Of a DNA stretch of 52,780 nt, positions 45,976 through 52,780 are shown piece by piece. Origin of the DNA: Pelargonium cotyledonis (lineage: Eukaryota; Streptophyta; Magnoliopsida; Geraniales; Geraniaceae); the NCBI GenBank assembly GCA_036897625.1, contig JAYMTA010000050.1:1-52780 (forward strand). The letters are read 5' to 3'. A program made the translations under genes and the position numbers. The first letter of the stretch is position 1. Each line of letters opens with the position of its first letter. Under the pieces are notes generated by a model. That model was not told the origin of the DNA. It searched no databases and saw nothing but the letters and a program-made list of their open reading frames with translations.

Positions 45976-46255
45976 TAGTTGAAACAAGTAACTAGAATGC
46001 TTATTTCACATTTTTTGTATTTACTATGTTTTTAGTATTTAGTTCTTTAATATGTTTCTGGATTGATATTCTCTTCTGACGACAGCTCTTCTCACTAACT
46101 CAGTCTGTACTCAATTAGTTGAAACTAGTGACTAGAATGTTTATTTCATATTTTTTGTATTTACTATGTTTTTACTATTTAGTTTTTTAATATGTGTCTG
46201 GATTGATATTCTCGTCTGACGGCAGCTCTTCTCACTAACTCAGTATGTACTCAAT
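45976..46255. repeat. 140-bp tandem duplication downstream of FB10
   Basis: Two units start TAGTTGAAAC at 45976 and 46116 and run through TTGTATTTACTATGTTTTTA and GGATTGATATTCTC to TCTGTACTCAATT. They are more than 90% alike by eye. Each unit includes GATATTCTCxTCTGACGxCAG, which closely resembles the IFSSDDS coding phrase of FB10-FB12. Confidence 0.9.
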
Positions 46256-46905
46256 TGGTGTATGTACTTATTACATAAGAAAAAGGCATTGACTGCCTAA
46301 AAATAGGAATAAAATTTCAGCATGTGTTGCCAACTGAGTAATTCAAAGACTGTTATGGTCGGGTATGGCCATCCATATATATGCTATCTCTCTTTGTGGT
46401 TTATATGGTTGGCTCAAAATCGAAAGGTCTTCAATGGTGTGCTCGAAAACCGATCCATAAGTATCTCAAAAATTCAATTTTTGTGCTTCTCCTCCCTACT
46501 GGTGAAAGCAATCAGCAAGCATGGGAGCCGAATCTGCACGAGCTCGGACCTTATGTCAATGCTCAAACGATTGTATTATTTTGCATATAAATGATGGTCA
46601 AGTTGTACGAAATGACTCACGTGACAAGAACATGACCTGATGTTGGTAAAATAATTGAATAAATTAAACGCCATGGTAAAAAAAAAAGTGCAAATAGATT
46701 CCTACACAAAATAGGAATCCGGTTTGTACCTTTTAAAAAACTCCGGTTTGTATTTGTATATTGCAACCCTAATATACTTATGAGAATTAGTCTATTTCCT
46801 AATATTATTAGGGTTTTAGTACAAATTATATATAAATAACCACCTTGAATTCGCAGACAAATCAGAAAAATTAAGAGTAATTTTATTATCAAAGTGCAAT
46901 TGATC
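46256..46905. other. FB10-FB11 spacer, LINE-like relic and FB11 promoter
   Basis: About 46370-46500 reads SLWFIWLAQNRKVFNGVLEN, the wording of the segment after the reverse transcriptase in plant LINEs, so it is probably a short LINE relic (weak). At about 46685-46820 the module shared with FB6 and FB12 appears (AATAGATTCCTAC, TCCGGTTTGTA, ATTGCAACCCTAAT). A TATATAAA box lies at 46829-46836, 70 bases before the FB11 ATG. Confidence 0.45.
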
Positions 46906-48381
46906 ATGGAGGAAAACAACAAAATTCAATCTTCATCATCAACATCATATATTTCATGTCTAAGCAACGAATTATTAGTAAAAATCTTGTGCAGACTTGG
47001 TTCTGTCAACTCAGTGCAAGTGTATCTGCAAACGTTGGTTCTCTCTCGTCAGCGGTACTAGCTCTAGAGATTCATATTTTCTTCACCGCTGGCGAAAGAT
47101 CAATCTAGAGGAGCAACCCATCGCTCTCTTAACACAATATACACTCTTCAGTAAAGAAGAGAGTGATTATAACTACCCAGCCGGGGCCTATTTGGAAGAA
47201 GAGAATGATGATTTTAACTCTGATTATATCGGTTTGATGAACGACTCGGGCTACGAGTATGATTATTACCCTGACTATAGCGTGTCGACGAGCAACTCCG
47301 GCTCCAATTGCTCTATAGCGGGAGAGAATTATCATGTCATTTACTACCTTTCCTTATTCAATAAGGATTTACCAACATTAAAGCCTCTCAATTTTCTCCC
47401 CTGCAACACGAGCCAAGACGATAATGATAGAGTACTTACTTCGATATGTATTCTTTCAACGTTTAAAGATTTAGTTTTATGTTGCCCGAGTGAGAAAGAT
47501 CACAGTGTTTACTACCTCTGCAATCCCTTCACCAGACAATGGATCGCCCTTCCCCCGTCTCCTCTCCCTCCAGGCCACAACAATTACTCGGTTCATGTTG
47601 GTCTTGTAGTCTCCGATGATCATGAGTATAGTAATGATCTCAAATTCAAAGTGGTGCGTGTTCTTGGTGGGGACGGTCTATTGGACCACGTTATGGTAAA
47701 AGTAGAGATATTCTCATTTGACGACAGCAGTAGTATGTGGAGAGAGAGATCTTAGTGTACCTCTATATTGTTATAATCTAGGGGGGATTGTATCCTACGA
47801 CGGAATGTTTGTTCGCAGGGCGTCCTATGGTCTAGAACTCGAACAAATCGTTTTATTTTCTGATGTTAACGCTTACCTAATACCGAAAATTATACTCTTC
47901 TTCCATTTTAGGCAGGCTACCAAACGTGGAACAGGAACTTCCATATAGGAGTGTGCATGGGGTGTTTGAGAATAGGCCAGTTGGTTGAAAATAATTCTAA
48001 CATTGATGATTTTGTTCCCACATTGACTATTTGGGAACTCAATAGACATCGTCTGGACTGGGAGTTGGTGCACGAGTTAGATTTTCGTGAAGTAGATTCA
48101 CCTGTTTACCTGGAGATGAGTACTTCGACGACATGTGTATGCAAGATATGGACATTCTAGCTTTCCACCCACGTGATAGAGACATCTTGTATTTGGAATT
48201 TAATTCGTATAAAATGTGGAGGACATGTATATGCAATGTAAGGGAAAAAACGGTTGAACTGATTCGAGATACTCCTATAAGTGATTGGAGAACTCGAGAT
48301 GTCTTCCCGCTTCAAATGCCTTCTTGGCCTACAACAATTCCTCGTCCTTCACTCCCACCCGAGCTGGAAAATCGACATTGA
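46906..48381 (+). pseudogene. FB11: F-box pseudogene with several frameshifts
   Basis: The ATG at 46906 (MEENNKIQSSSSTSYISCLS) opens the F-box, but a small deletion near 47005 shifts the frame before CKCICKRWFSLV. The next 250 codons carry an acidic, Tyr-rich insert (EEENDDF.., YDYYPDYSVSTSNSGSN) and CNPFTRQW. Further shifts follow near 47745, 47945 and 48110-48150, while the homologous blocks (GVCMGCLRIGQL, WELVHELDF, FHPRDRDILYL, WPTTIPRPSLPPELENRH) continue to the end. The insert is a single, short form of the acidic repeat that is tripled in FB12. It is the closest relative of FB12 here. Confidence 0.83.
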
Positions 48382-49155
48382 TGGCTCATGATGAATCGAG
48401 ATCTAACGAATTTGCATTACTTGTAACGTTCAATTCTATATTACTACTATATGAAATTCATGCTTTAGTTTTTTATTTTAATTTCCATTTAGAATATGGA
48501 AGGCGATCTGATTTTAATTTTGATAAATTTTCATATTTAGTACTTTGTTGATTTTCATCATTGAAGAATATTTATAGTTGTTTATTTTTCTGTTTGTTCA
48601 TTTTGGGCAATTTATTGATCAGTTCTTTATTTTTCTTGACCCAACAATTTTTTGGCCTATTTTCATTCGAATGCAACCAATGATCACATCGTTCCTTCTC
48701 TTATCCATCTTGACTAGAGCTAGCAATTTAAATCTGAACTCGCGGAAATATGAAATTCAATTCGACTTGTAACCAATTCGACCGGACCAGTTTTTGGAAC
48801 TAATTGTATTTCAAAATTCAATTCGATTTGATTAGTATTTCAAAATTCAAACTAATTGTATAGAAATCATAGGCTATAATTTAGCAACCAAGTATTTTTC
48901 AAAACCAATTGATTTTTGCTACCTAAATGCTAAACTAACTTCCTACCAAATAGCAATCTAAAATTGAACAAACCATATGCACCTCAAAAAAGGTCATGGT
49001 TTAGGATAAAAATAATGGAAATAGATTCCTACTCAAAATAGTATATTGCAACCCTAATGTTTATATGAGAATTAGTATATTTCCTAAATGAATTAGGATT
49101 TGAGTACATCTTGTATATAAATCATTGACCAAGACAGAGAATTTTATTATTGATC
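48382..49155. other. FB11-FB12 spacer and FB12 promoter
   Basis: AATTCAATTCGA-type words occur several times near 48755-48850. The shared upstream module stands at about 49015-49110 (GAAATAGATTCCTACTC, ATTGCAACCCTAAT, GAATTAGGATTTGAGTACAT). No gene is seen. Confidence 0.5.
49114..49120 (+). promoter_or_regulatory. FB12 TATA box
   Basis: TATATAA lies only 36 bases before the FB12 ATG, at the end of the module shared with FB6 and FB11. If transcription starts about 30 bases downstream, the leader would be only some ten bases long. Confidence 0.5.
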
Positions 49156-50985
49156 ATGGCAAAAAACAACAGTGATGGAAGCAAGAAGATTCAATCTTCA
49201 TCATCGACATCGCATATTTCAAGTCTAAGCGACGAATTACTGGTAGAAATCTTGTGCAGACTCGGTTCTTCCAAATATGCAATTCGGTGCAAGTGCGTCT
49301 GCAAACGTTGGCTCTCTCTCGTAAGAAGTGCTAACTCTAATCATTCATATTTTCTTCGCCGCTGGCGAAAAATCAATCTAGGGGAGCAACCCATTGCTCT
49401 CTTAATACAATATACTCTTTTCCGAGAAAAAGAGAATGATTCTGAGCCTAGCATGTCCACAAGCGAAGAAGAAAAGAATGATTATAATAATTACCCTGCA
49501 ACAAACAACTCCACCGGGGCCGATAGCAAAGAAGAGAATAATGATGACGACGACGACAACGACAACTCTGGTTATATGCCGGAAAACAACTCTGGCTCCA
49601 ATTCAAACTCGGATAATGGTTATTACTCCGAGCATAGCATGTCCACAAGCGAAGAAGAGAATGATTGTAATTACCCTGAAACAAACAACTCCCCCGGGGC
49701 CGATAGCGAAGACGAGAATGATGATGATGATGACCCTGATTATATCGTGCCGGAAAAAATCTCCTGCTCCAATTCAAGCTCCGGGAATGGTTATTACTCC
49801 GAGCACAGCGTGTCCACAAGCGAAGAAGAGAATGATTATAATTACCCTGCAGCAAACAACTTCCCCGGGGCCGATAGTGAAGATGAGAATGATGATGATG
49901 ACCCTGATTATATCGAGTCGGAGAACAACTCCGACTCCAATTCGAGCTACGAGGATGATTTTGATACTCATCATGTTATTCACTATTTTTCCTTATTCAA
50001 TAAGGATTTGCAAAAGTTCAATCCTCTCGATTTTCTACCTTGCAATACGACCCACGGTAATGATAGAGCTACTCCAATACGTGTTCTTGCATCGTTTAAG
50101 GATTTAGTTTTGTGCTGCCCGAACGAGAAAGATCAGAGTGTTTACTACATCTGCAATCCCTTCACCAGACAATGGATCGCCCTACCACCGTCTCCTCTCC
50201 CTCCTGGCAACGATTTTGACTCGGTTGGAGTTGGTCTTGTAGTCTCGGACGACAATGATAGTGATCCCAAATTCAAAGTGGTGCGTGTTTTCTTTAGGGA
50301 CAATGATAAAGTAAAGGTGGAGATATTCTCATCTGACGACAGTAGTTGTATGTGGAGAGCGAGACATATTAGTTTACCTAAATATTGGTATGCCCGAAGG
50401 TCAGTTTTATGCTACAATGGGATGTTTATTTGGAGGAGCTTGTGTCGAGAACTCGTACATGTCATTTTATTTGACGGAGTTAATGCTTGCGCTAATACCG
50501 ATGCAAATTACACTCTTCTTCCACTTCCGGTAGTCTATGAGTTACGAAGCTTGAGGTCCCACGTAGGAGTGTGCATGGGGTGTTTGAGAACATCCCAGTT
50601 GGTTTATAATAATTCTAACCATGGTAGCTATGCTCCCAAATTGATTATTTGGGAACTCGATAATCATAGCCAGGACTGGAAGTTGGTGCACGAGTTAGAT
50701 TTTTTTGAAGTCGATTTACCTTATTTACCTGGAGACTATAACTCGAAATGGTTAAAAATTCGGGCTTTCCACCCACGTGATAGAGACATCTTGTATATGG
50801 ATTATGTTTCGGATGGAGGGTCGTTGGCATGTATATGCAATGTTCGGAATAGAACGGTTGAATTGATTCGAGATATTCCTATTCGGGATCGGGGCAGTGC
50901 TAAAGTCTTCCCACTTCAAATGCCTTCTTGGCCTACAACGATTCCTCCTCTTTCTCTCCCACCCGAGCTGGAAAATCGACATTGA
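49156..50985 (+). CDS. FB12: intact F-box protein with acidic triple repeat (609 aa)
   Basis: The start is the ATG at 49156 (MAKNNSDGSKKIQSSSSTSH); the frame is open to 50985. The F-box lies at about residues 23-60 (SLSDELLVEILCRLGSSKYA, CKCVCKRWLSLV). From about residue 98 to 273 there is a Ser/Asn/Asp/Glu-rich stretch of three tandem units (STSEEE, NNxxGADSEDEN with D runs, PDYIxxE, GYYSEH). Then the usual substrate-side half follows: NPLDFLPCNTT, CNPFTRQWIALPPSPLPPG, VEIFSSDDSS, GVCMGCLR, WKLVHELDF, FHPRDRDILYM, LSLPPELENRH. It is about 150 residues longer than FB1 and FB6 because of the repeat. The likely role is SCF receptor; the repeat may be a disordered acidic binding or phosphorylation segment (inference). 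Confidence 0.87.
   Translation: MAKNNSDGSKKIQSSSSTSHISSLSDELLVEILCRLGSSKYAIRCKCVCKRWLSLVRSANSNHSYFLRRWRKINLGEQPIALLIQYTLFREKENDSEPSMSTSEEEKNDYNNYPATNNSTGADSKEENNDDDDDNDNSGYMPENNSGSNSNSDNGYYSEHSMSTSEEENDCNYPETNNSPGADSEDENDDDDDPDYIVPEKISCSNSSSGNGYYSEHSVSTSEEENDYNYPAANNFPGADSEDENDDDDPDYIESENNSDSNSSYEDDFDTHHVIHYFSLFNKDLQKFNPLDFLPCNTTHGNDRATPIRVLASFKDLVLCCPNEKDQSVYYICNPFTRQWIALPPSPLPPGNDFDSVGVGLVVSDDNDSDPKFKVVRVFFRDNDKVKVEIFSSDDSSCMWRARHISLPKYWYARRSVLCYNGMFIWRSLCRELVHVILFDGVNACANTDANYTLLPLPVVYELRSLRSHVGVCMGCLRTSQLVYNNSNHGSYAPKLIIWELDNHSQDWKLVHELDFFEVDLPYLPGDYNSKWLKIRAFHPRDRDILYMDYVSDGGSLACICNVRNRTVELIRDIPIRDRGSAKVFPLQMPSWPTTIPPLSLPPELENRH
49450..49975 (+). repeat. Three in-frame tandem repeats inside FB12
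   Basis: Units begin at the AGCATGTCCACAAGCGAAGA-type phrase at 49450, 49636 and 49807, giving periods of 186 and 171 bases, both multiples of three. The third unit degenerates after PDYIESENNSDSNSS. The encoded units are rich in Asp, Glu, Ser and Asn. Confidence 0.92.
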
Positions 50986-51426
50986 TGGATCACGATGAAC
51001 CGAGATCTAAATTTGCATTAGTTGAAACAAGTAATTAAATTTACACTAGTTGTTAATCTCAATTCTATTCTACTACTGTATGAAGATTTTGTTTATGAAT
51101 TATTAGCAAGTGCTTCATCAATTTACAATAAAGAAGTTAATTTCTTGTATGTACGTTGAAATTTTTTATCCGAACAATCCGAAAAAAAAAATCACAAAAT
51201 CAAATAAAAGAAACTTAATTTCACAAAAGAAATTAATTGGATTTGACACTTGTTTATGTGATGTCAAATAAAACCACAACAATCATTATTTTATATGTAA
51301 AACAAAATATAATATTTAAAAAAAAAAACTTGGTCATACAAAATAAATAATTGGTCATTTTTCTTTTTTCTGTTTTCGGGCACGAAATTTCATACTAATC
51401 TCTCGAGATAATGTCAGATCAGATCA
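50986..51426. other. FB12 3' flank
   Basis: This AT-rich convergent spacer contains an AATAAA signal near 51128-51133 on the plus strand and several poly-A runs. Nothing else is seen. Confidence 0.5.
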
Positions 51427-51843
51427 TCATCTCCAAAAGAAGTCTTGGACAGATTCTTGCCATGAAAGCACAAGTATGAGCATCACCAAAACCCCACCAA
51501 GTCCCCAAGAGGAGCTCCCAATTCTAAGCACCCATGAAGGATCTGAGGATGGAACCATAGAAGAACCTCCATAGCCACAAGCTCCTCTTTGCATGGTAGA
51601 AGATGAAGAAGAAGTGGTTCTTATAGCAATAATGAGTCCAACAAGAACCATGGGAAGAACAAAACCAGAGCTCATCCATGAATCATAGTGGCGCCGCGAC
51701 CGATGATGTTGATGATGATGGTGATCATTTTTGCGAGTAGCATACAAAGGTGATAGCACTATTGCAGAAACTAGAGCCAACACCATGGCTAGGGCTCTAG
51801 GAGATGAGTGTTGGTGGCCAATTGTGTGAGAATATGTAGCCAT
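51427..51843 (-). CDS. Small membrane protein with three hydrophobic segments (138 aa)
   Basis: This is a single-exon gene with the ATG at 51841-51843. Three hydrophobic segments are visible: about 17-35 (ALAMVLALVSAIVLSPLYA), 59-75 (GFVLPMVLVGLIIAIR) and 112-127 (WGLGGVLVMLILVLSW). A His-rich stretch (41-47) and an Arg cluster separate the first two, and a Ser run with a Cys/Gly-rich loop separates the last two. It ends in WQESVQDFFWR. It looks like a plant-specific integral membrane protein of unknown function; I do not recognise a named family. The segments could make the first one a signal anchor. The frame is long for chance and the codon use is gene-like. Confidence 0.68.
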   Translation of the reverse strand: MATYSHTIGHQHSSPRALAMVLALVSAIVLSPLYATRKNDHHHHQHHRSRRHYDSWMSSGFVLPMVLVGLIIAIRTTSSSSSTMQRGACGYGGSSMVPSSDPSWVLRIGSSSWGLGGVLVMLILVLSWQESVQDFFWR

Positions 51844-52690
51844 TGGTGTGTGTTTGGGCTCTTTGTTTTGTGTATAGAAATGGTGTATAGTTTTGGGGAT
51901 TTTTATAGCAAGTTAGAGATGGAAGTGGTGAAGGAATCTAGGTGGAAAGTTTGTAATTTTGATGAGAAAAGTGATGAACAAACCGGCCAAAAAGTGGCAA
52001 AAGATATAGAATGATGGGCCAAATTGTTGGAAAGGTGAAAAAAAAGTGGGAGTTGGGAAGCTTTGGAGGTAAGGTATCTACTCAATTTTTAAAATAGGAC
52101 CCTAGGACTTGGCATTGGACCAAAATTCGACCGAAAATTCGAGATATCGGAAACCGAATCTATTATGGTTGGTCTAAATCATACTCGTTCAAATTATGCA
52201 TTTTGTATGTAAAATCAGCAATCGGCACCTTTTTTCAATCATGATGGGTTCAAGTTAAATCTTATACATTATTCTCCTTAAAAGAATCAACAAAACCATT
52301 AAACACGTGGGTCAACTGGTAAGGAATTGTTTCAGTTTAATTTGAGATCCCGAGTTTGAATCTAAAGAAATGCAGTTTGCGGTCCGTTCAGAAACCTCGT
52401 AGTTTAGACGCGAAAAAGAAAAGTATCAACAACATTATTCAACTTAAATCTTCACTATAGATCAATTAGTAGCGTCTTCTTTTTTTCATTACCCCACAAT
52501 TTATACAATCCACAAGAAAAAAAGGAAAAATAAAAATTAACTCTCACATTTTTTCACATCCACAACCTTCCATAGGGAACAAAACGACACCGCTTGACCT
52601 TTCCACCAAAAGCTCACAGACCCATCTTTCTCCTCCATCTTCATCTCCCAATTCCCATCGTATTTTCTGAGCAAAGCTCGAGCTCCATCC
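51844..52690. other. Divergent spacer, promoters and a SINE-like stretch
   Basis: The spacer lies between the membrane protein gene (minus) and the last gene (plus). On the minus strand CTATAAAAAT (about 51900-51909) is a TATA-like box some 60 bases before the ATG of the membrane protein gene. The SINE-like part is given separately. No other gene is seen. Confidence 0.45.
52300..52440 (+). mobile_element. tRNA-derived SINE-like element
   Basis: GTGGGTCAACTGGTAA fits a Pol III A box, and CCCGAGTTTGAATC, about 40 bases later, fits a B box. The spacing is that of tRNA-derived SINE heads. The start resembles the stretch at 18430. The ends and target duplication are not clear. Confidence 0.5.
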
Positions 52691-52780
52691 ATGGCGTCTT
52701 CTCCAAACCCTACTCCCACGAACCCACACCCTCTCATTCTCTCCCCCCACTTCTCCTTCCCCTCGTTCATCTCTCCCCTA
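52691..52780 (+). CDS. 5' end of an unidentified gene, cut by the window
   Basis: The ATG at 52691 in CATCCATGGCG, a strong plant start context, opens 30 codons to the window edge (MASSPNPTPTNPHPLILSPH...). The stretch is Pro/Ser-rich, without acidic residues, which could be an organelle transit peptide or just a low-complexity start. The upstream 130 bases are C-rich and leader-like. The product cannot be named from this piece. Confidence 0.5.
   Translation, partial: MASSPNPTPTNPHPLILSPHFSFPSFISPL

Noticed and set aside
49436-50107. A 223-codon frame overlapping FB12
   Set aside because: It is the +2 shadow of the acidic repeat: GAT/GAA repeats read out of frame give Met/Thr/Ile-rich text. 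It has no start context or domain.
52304-52370. A tRNA gene
   Set aside because: A- and B-box-like words are present, but the arms do not fold into a cloverleaf by eye and no acceptor stem is seen. A SINE head fits better.
52537-52770. Minus-strand frames at the right edge
   Set aside because: The plus strand has a well-placed ATG with a C-rich leader, and the minus frames are Gly/Arg/Glu-rich shadows of it.

Overview
The window is nuclear DNA of a flowering plant, most likely a eudicot. It has intron-bearing genes with GT/AG junctions, AT-rich intergenic DNA, Stowaway, hAT and CACTA transposon remnants, and proteins of clearly plant type (a DC1-domain protein, a chloroplast RelA/SpoT homologue, the plant form of GET2, exportin-T/PAUSED). 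I cannot fix the family or species.

Layout. A block of six related F-box genes or pseudogenes (FB1-FB6) lies on the minus strand at 0.6-17.8 kb, with a DC1 protein gene (15.0-15.9 kb, plus) inserted between FB5 and FB6. A core of conserved host genes follows: PSD/exportin-T (minus, 13 coding exons, 19.5-25.5 kb), a gene-poor repeat-bearing stretch (25.5-31.8 kb), an RSH2/RSH3-type (p)ppGpp synthetase/hydrolase (plus, 6 exons, 31.8-35.9 kb) and GET2 (plus, 2 exons, 36.6-38.2 kb). A second block of six F-box copies (FB7-FB12) lies on the plus strand at 38.7-51.0 kb. A small three-segment membrane protein gene (minus) and the first 30 codons of a further gene (plus) close the window.

The F-box family. 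All twelve copies share one plan: a short Ser-rich start, an F-box with a CKCICKRW-type core, a central block around CNPFTRQW, and a tail ending in a SWPTPVP-type motif. Only FB1, FB6 and FB12 are open from start to stop. FB3 is stopped by one in-frame TGA. The others carry stops, frameshifts, deletions, truncation or transposon insertions. FB12 is unusual because it has gained an acidic, threefold tandem repeat between the F-box and the substrate-side domain. The intact copies would act as substrate receptors of SCF ubiquitin ligases; their targets are unknown. The two blocks point away from each other, and FB6 (left) shares an upstream module with FB11 and FB12 (right), so the blocks are parts of one expanding family.

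Mobile DNA. Three hAT-type elements have 8-bp target duplications. Two Stowaway MITEs belong to one family, and one foldback MITE is present. A CACTA-ended segment contains a broken, intron-bearing fragment of a receptor-like cytoplasmic kinase gene. GCAGTT/AACTGC-rich inserts split FB7 and FB8. Several young tandem duplications (17, 79, 108, 140 and 171-186 bp) show that local duplication is a main source of change here.

I see no wholly new system. The observations most worth following are the acidic repeat in FB12, the kinase capture in the CACTA segment, the single-stop FB3 and the all-phase-0 exon structure of PSD.
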